The notes: generated from the letters alone by a model not told the origin. A stretch of DNA of 64,000 nt from Siphonodentalium dalli (GCA_032622095.1 CP136064.1:177648247-177712246); one strand, 5' to 3'. Shown: positions 1 to 11,068, counted from the first letter of the stretch. Numbers and translations: made by a program.

Positions 1-7
1 GCCTGTG

Positions 8-228
8 GTGTTTTCAATAAACAAATTTACACAAAGTACATTTTAGAATTGGGGGAGTGCTTTCTATTAGGCGAAGACCGGTAGGTATTCAATAAACCAA
101 ACAAAGTCCATTTTAAAATTTGGGCAGTGCTTCCCGTTAGCAGGCCAGAAGATGTTTTCAATAAATAAACCACGGAAAGTTCATGTTCAAATTTGGGCAG
201 GCCACAGTAGATGTTTTCAATAAATTTA
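8..228. repeat. degenerate tandem repeat, about four ~60-80-bp units
   Basis: Four imperfect units each start with a TGTTTTCAATAAA-like stretch (near 8, 91, 151 and 210). Most go on to a segment resembling AAGTCCATTTTAAAATTTGGGC. Unit length drifts between about 59 and 80 bp, so this is an old, decaying minisatellite. The array probably extends left beyond the window edge. No coding function is claimed. Confidence 0.7.
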
Positions 229-1020
229 TGAATATAGCAATTTAGACCAGTATTGGTGACATGTCCCATTTGAGATTTCTTTTAAGCCATGAATGCATTG
301 AAGATCCTGATCGATTACAATGATATCTTTGGTTTTATTATAGTAAGAATATAGGCAAAATATACCAACATGACAATTGATCATACTAACCTTGTTCAAA
401 GTCCCGTGTTTCAAGTCCAAATCCCTGACAAGATAGGTTTTTCATATATTTGAGCAGAATATCTCTGAATCAGGTAGCTATTGTGATCTTCTTTCTTGAG
501 TTTCATTTTCTGCGCTTTCTCATATATTCTTCTCCATTTGGCGTTGGAGTATCGCTGGTAATGACTTTAAGCCACATAGATTTTCAAGCTAAAGAGCCAC
601 ATCTTTATCACTAATACCTGAAACCAATGAAGGAGATGTCCACATGTCATATTGTGTTAAATTTATTTTAAGCTAGCACTAGAGGAGAAATTTTATTTTT
701 CTAGAGAGTAAAATGTTTCTCTGAAAAACAATTGTTAGTTCTATGTCCCAAACTATCTCTTTATCGCCTTTAGTGCATGCCTAATTTCAAAACCAATTGA
801 CCATAAAATGAAGAATAAATATTGGGAGAAAATAATTCATATTGCAAGCCATTTTTAGTAAAAAAAGAATGACAATGTATATATTTATATAAGTCCGGTT
901 CGCTTCAACCATGAAACTGCTATTATAAAATAGCATCATCACACATGACAAAACAATCACTGTATGTACCCTGTATGTTTTAATGCACATATTCTAGGAC
1001 GGCCGGGTGACGTGTAATAA

Positions 1021-1149
1021 ACACAGAATGACAACTGTGTTGATGCGTTTGTTGATACGGTACTTGTGACGCGTCTCTCGTTCTGCCCTTCCGCGCTAGC
1101 ACTCGCGTCGTATCAACAAACCCATCCTCACACTGGTGTCGTTCTGTGT
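1021..1149. repeat. GC-rich imperfect inverted repeat (hairpin)
   Basis: The left arm 1021-1060 (ACACAGAATGACAAC...GTTGATACG) pairs with 1108-1149 (CGTATCAACAAAC...GTCGTTCTGTGT). The loop is about 47 bp and is rich in CpG compared with its AT-rich surroundings. The arms are imperfect but clearly related. It could be a small foldback element; no target-site duplication was identified. Confidence 0.65.
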
Positions 1150-1562
1150 ATGTACTGCATGTACACATCTAAGTATGATACCGAAATATATTGGGACAAA
1201 AATCACCAATTCGAGCCAGTGTTACAATGACGGAATGACAGAGTGGACAAAATCGTGGGTATGGATCAACTTCGAAAAACGGGCTGACAGCTATGCTAAC
1301 TGATGATTGCTTAATCGTATATGGCTAGTTTGAAACTAGAAGATATGCGCACAGAATTTGGTAGTGCCGACAATATATGTTGACAAATGAAATTGACCGG
1401 TAAATAACTATAAAATAAATGCTCTTTAAATGTAAACCAAATTGAAATGTCTGCTTTTTAGTCTGTTTTATTAAACGAAGTGATATTTGATATGATTTCA
1501 TTGCGCCTTATTGGCAAATATAAAGTTTGACGAATATTTTCTAGTATTTATCAATCTATTTT

Positions 1563-1630
1563 TATACCAGGAAAAATTGGAGAGCGAATATTACTATGTG
1601 AATTTTTAGCACAAATCGCCATGGGACTTT
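1563..1630 (+). repeat. dispersed repeat fragment, copy 1 of 3
   Basis: This matches 3325-3397 and 52518-52589 across a shared core resembling AGCGAATATTATTATGTG followed by CACAAATCGCCA. The order and spacing of the conserved blocks are the same in all three, so they are copies of one interspersed repeat. The copies end near the CGCCA block; the family is not identified. Confidence 0.6.
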
Positions 1631-2097
1631 ACTATTCTAAAATTGTATCATACTGATAACATAAGTACCTTTCTTTTTCAATGCTGCTAATTCATAGAGT
1701 ATTCCATTTGTTAGTTTGTTGGTGTCAATGTGGAAGTCATTTCTCTGAAGATTAATGAAATCCAGCCCAGCATTCTGACAAAGCTCCAAATATACGAGAC
1801 ATCTGTAAATATAACCGCAAAGGAAATTCAGCATCAAGAAATATACCTTTCCTAATTTCGTTGTGTGTTGGTTTGTTGTGGTTTGATATGCTTATAGGAG
1901 TATTGAAGGTGTATGACTGAAAGCTAAATTTGATTTTCACAAATGGAAAAGCAATAGAAGTGTTTGAAGTTTGCTAGTCTCCCCCCCCCCCCCCCGCCCC
2001 CCAACAGTAAACTCATAATTATTCATACAAAAGTTATTTTTCATTTGATTAGTTATCTACACTCCCCAACTTAACACATTGTGCTATATCACTAGTT

Positions 2098-2530
2098 GTC
2101 CCCCGAAATAATTTTTTCGGGGGACTATTAAAATAGCCGGTGTCCGTCCGTCCGTGTGTGCGTCCGGAAATGGTTTCCGGATGATAACTTTAGTTTCGGT
2201 TATTAGATAAAAGCAAATTTCATAGGTGGAGTATATCAGACCAAAATACAGGTCAAGTTCGAATATGGGTTTGCTCCGACCATTTTTGCGAGAGTTATGG
2301 CCCTTTTTTTTTTTAACTTAGAATCTTGTAATTTTCTGGTTTCCGGATGATAACTTCAGTTTGTGTTCTCATATCTGAATCAAATTTGGTATATGAGTTT
2401 ATCAGCCCTATATACAGGTCAAGTTCGAATATGGGTACAATCCACACATTTTTGTCTGGTTGCTTCGGATTTAGGGTCCTTGTTATTTTTTTCAGAAAAG
2501 CTGATGAAGCCACTTTTTCGGGGGACACTG
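2098..2530. mobile_element. pearl/Helentron-like element with hairpin end and ~166-bp core repeat
   Basis: It starts with a hairpin at 2098-2125 whose arms are GTCCCCCGAAA and TTTCGGGGGAC. A (GTCC)n-like microsatellite follows at about 2139-2169, then two copies of a core that begins GGTTTCCGGATGATAACT at 2172 and 2338, 166 bp apart. A matching half-hairpin, TTTTCGGGGGACAC, lies near 2514-2526. A terminal hairpin, a microsatellite and ~160-bp tandem core repeats are hallmarks of molluscan pearl elements and Helentron-derived non-autonomous elements. No protein is encoded. Confidence 0.55.
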
Positions 2531-4233
2531 TGGCCGGACGACCTTTTATTATAAGTTTAAAATAGTACAATATTTGGCCATATGGAATGGCAATTGATGG
2601 GGTGGGAGTCGGGGCAAGCCCTTGTTCACTGTCAGACATCCCAATAGCCAGGCCTATCCACAATGAATTTAGTTTTAGCTTAAAATTATTTAATTGATTT
2701 TATTTTCTTTATACATTGATATATATATTTTAAGTTTAGTCTGAAGCTAAACAATAATATCAATACAATATGCAGAGAAATAGATTTTCAAGTCTCAACA
2801 TCTTTGAATGAAGAACAAATATTTTTTTATATCCAACTCAATGAACATCATCGACAGTCACAACTTATGATGGAGTTACTTCTCTTCCATTGGAAGTAGT
2901 CTTGTCGCGCGCAGGATAAAGTCGTCGACTGAAGCGCACTCGCACAATCCAGTTTATCTGCATTAAACGGACATGGCTTTTTCTAACCTCCAATTTTTGT
3001 CTACGTAATTTGGAGCGACGGACACGATAGGCCGATACATAAACGAGCTATTGATATACCGGCTTCATGTGCTCCGAAAAAACACTTGCCAAAGTCACAG
3101 CCATTTTTCAGCCGTTTTCAACTTTTCGCCAGAAGTCAGACAAACGCTCTTTATTGCTACCATATCAGGAATAGACGCTCTTTTCTGTTCCACGTCGTGC
3201 AAATGGCTGTTTTTGTTTGGGACCCAAACACCTTGTTCATAGTTGCATTTTCATTATTTCAATGCGTCTTTTTGGGTCACAGAATTCTCGTAGAAAAGTA
3301 GTTAAGATATTTATCGACACATTTCGATACTGAGAAAAATTCAAAAGCGAATATTATTATGTGTATTTTAGAGCACAAATCGCCAAGTGGCTTTAGCTCG
3401 TAGATTCAAACCCAAATTATTATAACACGGTTGAAATCGAACATTTGATGTCGATATACGAGTGCAAAAGCGATCATTTGTCGCTAAAATAGTATTTTTA
3501 TGCATAATAAGGAGTAAGCGTAATTGACGGAATAGCCAGCAAAACAGCGCGAAGGGGGGGGGGGGGGGGGGGGGGTACTAACAGCGTTATGAAGTATGGC
3601 TATTCCGTTATCTAAGCACCCTCTGACCTTGGAAGTGTTTAGTTTACCAAAAATACCTGTTATTAACATTACAGAAAAAAGGGGATTCTGTCTTATCTAA
3701 CTATTAAAGGCCAACTTAATTTTCGAACCACCAGATCACATTATATACAACCTATTCTATATTATATACCATTTGAAAGAGGAAGCTCCAAATCATTGTA
3801 TTATCAACTGATCCGGTTGAATAAACTGGGAACATTGTTTTTGTTAAGGTACTGAGTTGTGTTCTGTGATTAATTTTGATCCAGGCTGTACTATAAAGTC
3901 TATTATTCTCAATGGAAGGGGAATAACTCTATCTCTTAGTTTGAATTCCGATGCATTCTGGGTTAACAAGGGGGGAGAGGTATTGGAATGAATCTGAGAA
4001 CCTGTATCACTTGGTGGACACTCCAAGGCCACAGCTGTTCCGTATTGTGGTGGAATATATATATTTTTGGTTCCTCTTCCAAATGGTATATAATATGGGA
4101 TATATTGTGTATAATGTAATCTGGTCATTCGGAAATTAAGTGGGCCTTTAAAGTTGGGCACTCGTTTCCATTTTGATACTTGATTAACTTACCAATAACG
4201 TATGGAAAGAATTAACGTTCTTTCTGTCTTTAG
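2531..4233. other. no confident gene; scattered repeats and a 22-G tract
   Basis: Open frames here are short and unconvincing. A pure G tract of about 22 bases occupies roughly 3554-3575. At 3142-3193 two related motifs lie in tandem: AAACGCTCTTTATT followed by CCATATCAGG, then GACGCTCTTTTC about 31 bp later. They match a motif pair in the MITEs near 20.3 and 30.5 kb. A ~70-codon plus-strand frame covers this motif pair (3086-3301) but has no other support. Confidence 0.45.
3325..3397 (+). repeat. dispersed repeat fragment, copy 2 of 3
   Basis: Same family as 1563-1630 and 52518-52589. The core AAAGCGAATATTATTATG and the downstream CACAAATCGCCAAGTGGC are conserved. The 5' limit is uncertain. 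Confidence 0.6.
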
Positions 4234-4366
4234 ATTTGATGAAGGACGACGTCCCAAATCGCCGTTGTTGACGTCTTCAGATATCATTGCGGAAAGCGAA
4301 CGACACAACAAACACGAGGTCGGGCGCAAAGAAACCGCTGGCCGATTAGTTTCGGCAAAAAAATAG
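4234..4366 (+). CDS. candidate 3' terminal coding exon of a host gene
   Basis: A strong pyrimidine tract and acceptor (TTCTTTCTGTCTTTAG, ending at 4233) precede a frame that stays open for 43 codons from 4235 to a TAG at 4364-4366. One base (4234) would complete a codon begun in the previous exon. The peptide is polar and charged, running FDEGRRPKSPLLTSS at its start and ending in AKK, and the local GC content rises compared with the flanks. No upstream exon was recognised in the first 4.2 kb and the protein family is not identified. The acceptor quality and base composition make it more likely than a chance frame, but a single short exon is weak evidence. Confidence 0.4.
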
Positions 4367-5300
4367 AATTGACATATTTGAATGGAGAAAACAATAGTTT
4401 CATATCCCGGGTGTCGACTTTCGATTTTAATTTTGTTTTAATGGGGGTTTTATACTTGTTTTCGTACTTTTATTGATCATCTCACCTGTGTAGTGGGACC
4501 CTTGAAACGGCACCTGTCAACTTACTCAATGGGTTTCCTCAAATATATGGTTAAATATTTGGGAAGGTCAAGTTCAGCGGAAGACGTTCGGAATTCGTGG
4601 TAAAATCAAAACGCATGGGAGTGATGGGACTTTTGAGAGAAGAAAAAACGGTACACGAAACTGTTAAATTCGTGGATTTACCGTTGACCGGTGTCACGAA
4701 GAATAACAAAAATATATTTACTTGCGCCAGTCTATGCTGGACGTAAGTAATGTTTTCGGTCCGGATCTCTGTTTATTTGTCTGTTTATTTGTCTGTCTGT
4801 CCTTCCGCGAATATGTTACGTCATACCGGAAGTACAAAATGTAAAGATTGCACATGCGCTAATATGAACTGGTTGCATCAATTGTAATTTGAATCCACAT
4901 ATATACTTAATTTGCATTATTATCTGGTTTTATTTTGGTAATAAATCGTTCATAAATGAAAAATATTGAACTAATTATTTCTGGAAACCGATAAAGACGA
5001 CATGGCGTCACGGCGCACATAAGGACGTTACAAGCTACATGGGCGCGCAAAACACCAGACATGATTGCGTCGATGTCCAGACAGCTGAGATCGTATTGCA
5101 CAGGCAGGCTAAACCATTTTAACTGCCAACAACTTCGTGTTCTATTATTATAAATATATACATACTGCATGCAAATAAAAGTGGGCAACAGTACTGCCCA
5201 TTAGAAGCCTATTTTATGTAACTTGAAGTCGGAAAATGTGTTGAGATCATGTCTAAAAGATGCGCGCGGAATCGTTTTTTTTTTTCGCAGAGACAGTGAT
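4367..5300. other. no confident gene; small pearl-like hairpin
   Basis: Nothing gene-like was recognised. Near 4719-4748 the arms ACTTGCGCCAG and CTGGACGTAAGT form a hairpin, followed by a (TGTCTGT)-rich tract and CCGCGAATATG. That layout resembles the ends of pearl-like repeats. A minus-strand 93-codon frame (4907-5188) has no supporting motif. Confidence 0.4.
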
Positions 5301-5304
5301 GTGC

Positions 5305-6790
5305 GTATGGGAGGCCAAATTCACATTTATTAATAATTGCGCTGAAGCGCAATTCAATTGAGCTGAAGCGCAATTCAATTGAGCTGAAGCGCAATTCATA
5401 ATTAATTGCGCTGAAGCGCAATTCAATTGCGCTGAAACACAATTAACTTTTCATATATGGCTAAACCCCCCAGTTAATTAATGAATAAATCCAATAAAAA
5501 AAATAATTGCGCTTCAGCGCAATTATTTTCCCAACTAAAACAGAAGGTACCGGTATGAATAAATCCAATAAAAAAATAATTGCGCTTCAACGCAATTATT
5601 TTCACAACTAAAACAGAAGGTACCGGTATGAATAAATCCAATAGAAAAATAATTGCGCTTCAGCGCAATTATTTTCCCAACTAAAACAGAAGGTACCGGT
5701 ATGAATAAATCCAATAGAAAAATAATTGCGCTTCAGCGCAATTATTTTCCCAACTAAATCAGAAGGTACTGGTATGAATAATTCAAATAGAAAAATAATT
5801 GCGCTTCAGCGCAATTATTTTCACAACTAAAACAAAAACAGAAGGTACTGGTATTGCGAGTCGCCCCAACTAATACAGAAGCTAATTAATGCTATTGCAA
5901 GTCGCCCTGACTGAAACAGAAGATAATTATATTGTGAGTCTACCCCGACTAATACAGAATATAATGCTATCGCGAGTCGGCCCAACTAAAACAGAATGTA
6001 ATGCTATCACGAGTAACACCGACTAAAACAGAAGGAAATATGCTATTGTGAGTCCCCCTGATTAATACAGAAGGCAATGCTTTCACGAGTCGGCCCGATT
6101 CATACAGATTATAATGCTATCATGAGTTGCCCCGACTAAAACAGAAGGTACCGGTGTCGCAAGTTACCCCGACTAATACATAAGGTAATGCTATCGAGAG
6201 TCACACCGACTAAAACAGAAGGAAATGTTTTGTGAGTCGCCCTGAAGGGAACGCTATTATGTGGTGCCTTTATTCCTTCTGTATGTGACTCAAGACTTCT
6301 GAGATGTGGTTTTAAACGAATAAAAATGACTCAGTCCATAAGTCATTTGATATTATCCTCTCAGCCCTTAATGTAAAAGGTAGGGGTGCTCTCATGATTG
6401 TTTACTGTCTTTAGTTAACTCATAATACTCATGATAAGAGGCAAGGAAGCAGTCCGAAGCGCAATTGGTTGCTATCGCATATGAATTTATGATAATGGAA
6501 TAACCCACATATTCAGGGAGCAAATTACTTTTGAAATTTTGATTATCAAATAACCTCATAATGACATAATTAGATAGCATTGTTCTGAAATCATATAAAA
6601 TTCATACCAAATTGCATAGCTATTATCCAAATTTGGGTAGGAATAACCTATCTATTCAGGGGTGTAAGCTTGTAACAATAATTGCGCTTCAGCGCAATTG
6701 ATATGAATCAAGCTGGATTGCGCTTCACAGCAATTGAATTGCGCTTCAGCGCAATAATTAATAAATGTGAATTTGGCCTCCCATAGGTGC
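5305..6790. repeat. composite satellite flanked by inverted repeats, based on AATTGCGCTTCAGCGCAATT
   Basis: The outer arms 5305-5440 and 6672-6790 are inverted copies. Both contain the boundary block TATGGGAGGCCAAATTCAC (reversed on the right) next to clustered 20-mers. Between them lie five head-to-tail ~73-bp units (about 5480-5870), each carrying the 20-mer (9-bp inverted arms around TC), CAACTAAAACAGAAGGTACC and ATGAATAAATCCAATA. A second, more degenerate array of ~50-bp units with ACTAAAACAGAAGG and GCGAGTCGCCC continues to about 6250. There is no coding capacity. It may be a non-autonomous element with an internal satellite. Confidence 0.75.
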
Positions 6791-7224
6791 GAACATATTA
6801 CTGGAAACTTTCTTTGAAGTTCAAAACATTTTCGAAAGATCATGGTACATATAAATCATGTCCAGCCAAACAGTCGAGCGTGTGGTTCAATTGAGAAACA
6901 ATTGCACTGAAAATAGTGAATGTTGAAACATATTGATACAATTAACTTACTCTATATATGCGAACATACCTTCTCAACGTTTGATATATTTATTTAGTTT
7001 ACTTGAGAGCAAGATAGTACAAACACCCTTTCATGAGAATTGCTCAGTTGGATCTAGTACTCGACGCAAATTCGGTGGCATCCAAGTTCGCGTCAAGTGC
7101 AACTCACTAACAATTGCCCATGACAGGAAATGTGTTGAAATGAGAGCTCAACCACGCAATCGAAGGGAAGCTCATCATATATTAACATTGTATTATTATA
7201 GAAACGCTCTTCATACCTGAGAAA
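6791..7224. other. no confident gene upstream of LINE-A
   Basis: A 95-codon plus-strand frame (6933-7220) ends just before the LINE-A leader. Its composition gives no family signal. It could be the 5' part of LINE-A or chance; it is not called a gene. Confidence 0.35.
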
Positions 7225-7340
7225 ATTAAACAAATAAATAAACCTCTACCAAGACCCCTAGCTCCATATATAAATAAACAAATAAATAAACCTTTACCAA
7301 GACACCTAGCTCCATATAGCCGTTCATTGAATGCATATAA

Positions 7341-8252
7341 ATGACATCCAATGAGAACAATGAAACTCAACTCACTATGAGATATACAACATGGAATGTA
7401 CAAGGAGTCTGTCAGAAGCTAACGGACCCTGAATTTATAAGTCAATTAATAGATTATGATTTCATAACCTTAGTAGAAACGTGGCATCAAGAAATATCTT
7501 ATATCAAAATACCTGATTACGAATGCATACACTTGTTTCGAACAGGTGGTACGAAGAAAAAAGGCGGTATAGCGTTCTGCTACCGTTCGAAGTATAACAA
7601 GTTTTTTCGAGCAAGTAACAAAGTAAATGACTACGCAGTGTGCGCTGAATTTTCAGGAAAATTGCTCAATTTGTCTTCTGATATTGTTTTTGTATCTGCT
7701 TATATACCGCCCAGCAATTCTTCATTTTGGAAATCGAATCATAAAGATGAAAATGCGTTCTCAATTCTAGGGAACGCCCTTTCAAAATATAATTCGAATG
7801 AACTGATTATTCTCGGAGGGTATTTGAACGCACGCACAGGAGAACTGCCGGACTACGTTGCCACGGGCAGTGATAATCATATTAACCTACCTGATTATTA
7901 TTTATTAGATACCGATAAACCAAGGCTTAATATGGACAGTGCCGTCAACGCATTTGGCAGGCAACTTTTACAATTATGCCAGAGTACAGGCATTAGAATA
8001 GCTAATGGCAGATCAGCTGGGGATAGGATAGGCCACTTCACGAGTTATCAGTATAATGGTACAAGCGTGGTCGATTACATAATATTAACGGATAGATTTC
8101 TGCACACAGTAGATTATTTCTGTGTTAAACTACCTACCGAGTATTCAGACCATTGCCAACTAGCTCTTCACTTTGTGTATCCCTGTTCAACTCCAATTCA
8201 CAAAGCTGTAACTACAAAATTTACTTATGAAAAACAAAAAATCAAACTATAA
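7341..8252 (+). pseudogene. LINE-A ORF2, endonuclease domain
   Basis: Residues ~13-275 form an APE-type endonuclease. The visible blocks are TTWNVQGVCQK at the start, LVETWHQE (catalytic Glu region), VSAYIPPSN, SVVDYIILTD and the terminal SDHCQLALHF holding the catalytic Asp-His pair. The usual GDFN motif reads GGYLN, so a catalytic Asp is lost. The frame stops at 8250-8252 after KIKL, where one-base drift shifts the reading into the linker frame. The Met at 7341 is the first in frame, but a Met 12 codons later, just before the domain, is equally possible. Confidence 0.85.
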
Positions 8253-8689
8253 AGTGGAATAGCTTAAGTAAATACAAATCGTGCCATTTAATTAATTCAC
8301 CTTCCGTGAAGCATGAATTGACTCAGTATCGATTACGCACATACTCTAAGGACAAACAGGGAATAACCGAAGCGTTAGATGATATAATGTGTATTATAAA
8401 CAAAATAAACAGGCACGCCTGCTCCAAGGTTACCGTGAAGAAAACACATGTACGCAAAAGAAATGGTTTGATAACATGTGTAATGATTTGAAAATGAGTT
8501 TCGACAGTATCGCGAGAGAAATTAGAAATAATCCATTTAATACAAACCTAAGAACCAAATTTTTCATAATAAAAAAATCATATAAGAAGGAATTGAAAAG
8601 TAAAAGAAGAAAATTCTACGCGGAACTCCATAATAGTTTGGACGAATTAGAAACAGGTGACCCTCAACAATATTGGCGAATTATAGATG
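8253..8689 (+). pseudogene. LINE-A ORF2 linker between endonuclease and RT
   Basis: Reading continues in another frame (KWNSLSKYKSCHLINS...), then shifts again near 8460 into KKWFDNMCNDLKMSF, giving two frameshifts. The segment ends in QQYWRIID at the insertion point; the first codon past the insertion continues the same frame (DLKNKNN). Such linkers with a tryptophan-rich KKW.D motif are normal in ORF2 proteins of this LINE group. Confidence 0.75.
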
Positions 8690-9048
8690 AGTAGTAGTAC
8701 AGGAGGCTCGTTGACTGCACATCAACAAATAGATTTTTTGGCGGTAAAATTGTTTGTACTAAAATATTAAAAAAAAAAAAATTCAAAACCTAATTTATTT
8801 TTTCCAAAATTTTCAAATTTTTTTTAAAAAAATCTCAAAAATTTATGAAGCTTCGAGTTTTCGGTCTCTTACCCAAATATCGGCCGACTATTAAATGTCG
8901 AATGTTTTTTAATTATTTGCGTGTAATATCTTTTGTTATTGGCCAACTATTTTTGTTCAAACAAATTTTAAATATTTTTCAAGAAACTTTGTTAATTTTA
9001 TTAATCGATGTTTAGAAATAGCTTTATACCAATTATATGTGTAAAGAT

Positions 9049-9267
9049 TCAAACAGTATGAAAATAATCTTGGCCATTGACACTATAGGTATGAATGCAT
9101 ACATTCCAGTGTTTATCATCAGACGCAGTCTCGTCTATTACATCATATAATTGTCTCCACAATACCTGAAATAATTTGACACCATTACTCTTACATAAAT
9201 AATAATGAGCGTTTATTCTTTACTTCTCTATCCTAATGAAGTTATTGAGTATATGACACGTGTGCAT
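9049..9267 (-). CDS. terminal ORF with an in-frame TAA, left-arm copy
   Basis: Mirror copy of 16128-16346 with the same length (219 nt) and the same internal TAA after codon 15. The start codon overlaps the stop codon of the preceding 62-aa ORF (TAATG arrangement). The downstream part has clear coding character, with acidic and aromatic residues (YDVIDETASDDKHWN). Because both arms retain the TAA, it either predates the duplication or is functional. Confidence 0.4.
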
Positions 9268-9455
9268 TAGCGCGAATTATTGGAAGAATTATTGAGATAT
9301 TGTACTATTTTGAAAGCAGTCACGATCGGACGAAGAGCGTGATGCGAAATTACAACCCGAATGAACTGACATATTCTATGGAACAAATTTTCAATTATGT
9401 ACACACGCATAATCACACGCGTCAATAGGGTATCTTCAATCGTAAAATTGGGCAT
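9267..9455 (-). CDS. 62-aa orphan ORF, left-arm copy
   Basis: Mirror of 15940-16128 with one amino-acid difference (V/L near residue 18). It is basic and hydrophobic, starting MPNFTIEDTLLTRVIMR and ending NNSSNNSR. No family is recognised. Retention in both arms supports a real gene of the element. Confidence 0.5.
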   Translation of the reverse strand: MPNFTIEDTLLTRVIMRVYIIENLFHRICQFIRVVISHHALRPIVTAFKIVQYLNNSSNNSR

Positions 9456-9683
9456 AAGTGTATTTTGAGTATGTTAGTACTATAGTACTATATATTTTGA
9501 GAATCGTTGATAAAAATGGGCGTAAGTATATTTTAGATATTTGAGCGTGTCCAAAAAATTTCAAAAACTTCAAAAACTTCAAAAACTTTCAAAAATTTCA
9601 AAAATTTCAAAAACTTCAAAAATTTCAAAAATTTCAACAATTTCAAAAAACTTGAAATATTTCAAAAACTTCAAAAATTTCAA

Positions 9684-9869
9684 TATAATGAAGATGACGA
9701 GCAACCAATTTTCGACTGGCCTGAGGCATTACGTTATGGAATGAATAACGACAGCGGATCAGAATGTGATCATACACGCAATAATAGAAGTTACTTTGAT
9801 GTTGTTGTTATGAATAGAATTTTATCAACCTTACGTATTAACAGTTTATTGAGTTATGCATACATATAG
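9684..9869 (+). CDS. 61-codon acidic orphan coding segment, left-arm copy
   Basis: This frame continues from a minisatellite that encodes Phe/Lys/Gln-rich repeats (9541-9683) into YNEDDEQPIFDWPEALRYG and ends at TAG 9867-9869. It runs toward the centre, opposite to most genes of the arm. Indels in the TTCAAAAACTTCAAAAATT repeat have thrown the upstream Met out of frame, so the true start is probably near 9541. The identical segment exists at 15537-15722 on the other arm. No family is recognised. Confidence 0.5.
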   Translation, partial: YNEDDEQPIFDWPEALRYGMNNDSGSECDHTRNNRSYFDVVVMNRILSTLRINSLLSYAYI

Positions 9870-10082
9870 TACGTCACCTGGACATTTTATCAGTTTATCA
9901 CGTGATCACTAAATGTAGCAATCAGGTATCCACCGATGCCTGCAATGTATTATTTATAATAATTGGACTAATTTATCTCACGTAAATAATACTCTTAGTT
10001 GTTCCAATAAAATAGTTATCAAATTCGATCACCAATAGATTTGACTGTGGAATATAACGACCTTTAACTTATTTATCGATCT

Positions 10083-10262
10083 ATGTTAGAACATGGTCTT
10101 AACAAAAAACATGACCATAAAAAAAATTACCTTACCTTTATGCATGAATCTAATTTGACCATGCGTAAATATTGTCAGCTTATCATTGGATTTACTAATC
10201 AGCCGATAAGCTCAGGTACAATTGTATCATGTTTACATGGACTGACTGCGGTCATAGTGTGA
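10083..10262 (+). CDS. 59-aa orphan ORF with hydrophobic C-terminus, left-arm copy
   Basis: A complete ATG-to-TGA frame of 59 codons. The N-terminus is rich in His, Lys and Asn (MLEHGLNKKHDHKKNYLTF). Residues ~35-59 are hydrophobic with Cys residues and could form one membrane segment. The mirror copy at 15144-15323 differs at three noted sites: two silent changes and one Lys/Asn change. It converges on and overlaps the ORF at 10233-10439 by about 30 bp. No family is recognised. Confidence 0.5.
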   Translation: MLEHGLNKKHDHKKNYLTFMHESNLTMRKYCQLIIGFTNQPISSGTIVSCLHGLTAVIV

Positions 10263-10439
10263 CGAGCAAAATGTGATGTTTACACACTTAAGCTCTGGAT
10301 AAACAATACATATCGCATCTGAATGAATTTCTGGAATGTAGGTTAGCCATGCGTTCACAGACACTGGAATAAAATAGTCACTGTCTATAGAGAAGTATGA
10401 CCTTGTACGTAAATAATAAAGCGCGTTATCGAATATATG
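10233..10439 (-). CDS. 68-codon open coding segment without ATG, left-arm copy
   Basis: Mirror of 14967-15173, open for 68 codons. It begins with a NALYYL peptide at the CGCGCTTTATTATTTACG motif and continues DYFIPVSVNAWLTYIPEIHS to a TAA. There is no in-frame ATG before the upstream stop, so it would need splicing, a non-AUG start or readthrough. Two substitutions relative to the other arm (E/D and D/H) leave it open. Confidence 0.45.
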   Translation of the reverse strand, partial: HIFDNALYYLRTRSYFSIDSDYFIPVSVNAWLTYIPEIHSDAICIVYPELKCVNITFCSSHYDRSQSM

Positions 10440-10516
10440 TTACACCATATCTCCCCTCCCCACTTATAGATATATAACGAAAACGAGAATAATATGTTGA
10501 TGAAGTTTATTGAAAT

Positions 10517-11068
10517 TTAATCATTGTCAGAATCTTCGACCGTTAGATTTATTTCTAACAGTTTCTTGAATTTTCTCATCGCTTCATCTGCAGCCCATTC
10601 ATTATCATATCCGTGTTTGGTCAGTTTGACCATTTTCTTCATGATCATGTTATGTAGGGGTGATGTTTTCAATCGATACTGGTATTCTATTAATCGTCTA
10701 TAACTTTTGAGAAAGAGAGCAAACTCTGTGTCGATGGTAGCCTCTTCTCCCGACATGCTCTCTTCTCCTTTCGCATCATTGGTGACGCGTTTCATCATAC
10801 TTTTGAATGTGTCCATCTCGTTGACACATCGCGCAGCTTTCTTACGACCGAATACCGTTCTACTACCGGCGACAGTATTATCTTCTGAATCTGACGAAGC
10901 GGTTCTAGATTCAGATTCAGATGAACGGGGAACGATATCAGATTCTAGGTCATCGGTATCGTCTCCGAAGAAATTTGTCTCGGACATAACTACGTGTTTA
11001 AGCTGTTTATGTCTTTGTAGATTGTAGTTCGTCGATAAAATAATTCCGCATAAATGACACCCGTGCAT
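10517..11068 (-). CDS. 183-aa C2H2 zinc-finger protein, left-arm copy
   Basis: A single N-terminal finger has C4-C7-H20-H25 spacing (CHLCGIILSTNYNLQRHKQLKH region). An acidic Ser/Asp/Glu-rich stretch follows (residues ~35-65), then a Lys/Met-rich helical C-terminal half. Only one residue differs from the right-arm copy (T/I near residue 64). It may bind DNA or RNA of the element, but that is inference from the finger alone. The start codon lies in the shared TTCCAATAATTCGCGATAATG motif. Confidence 0.75.
   Translation of the reverse strand: MHGCHLCGIILSTNYNLQRHKQLKHVVMSETNFFGDDTDDLESDIVPRSSESESRTASSDSEDNTVAGSRTVFGRKKAARCVNEMDTFKSMMKRVTNDAKGEESMSGEEATIDTEFALFLKSYRRLIEYQYRLKTSPLHNMIMKKMVKLTKHGYDNEWAADEAMRKFKKLLEINLTVEDSDND

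Larger units (their letters stand above)
229..2090. other. no confident gene; AT-rich intergenic DNA
   Basis: Only short random-looking open frames are present. On the minus strand about 45 codons are open between roughly 575 and 424, with a lysine-rich composition, but no start codon or strong acceptor fixes the limits, so it is not called a gene. A 15-bp poly-C run sits near 1981. The hairpin and the dispersed-repeat copy in this interval are listed separately. Confidence 0.5.

Noticed and set aside
226-590. Possible minus-strand exons around a GTTAGT donor-like site
   Set aside because: Frames are short, limits cannot be fixed, and no compatible partner exon was found.
5209-5442. 77-codon ORF with repeated ELRFS peptides
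   Set aside because: Encoded by the GCGCTGAAGCGCAATT repeat.
10707-11027. 106-codon ORF antisense to the 183-aa zinc-finger gene (also 14379-14699)
   Set aside because: Shadow of the Ser/Asp-rich coding region on the other strand.
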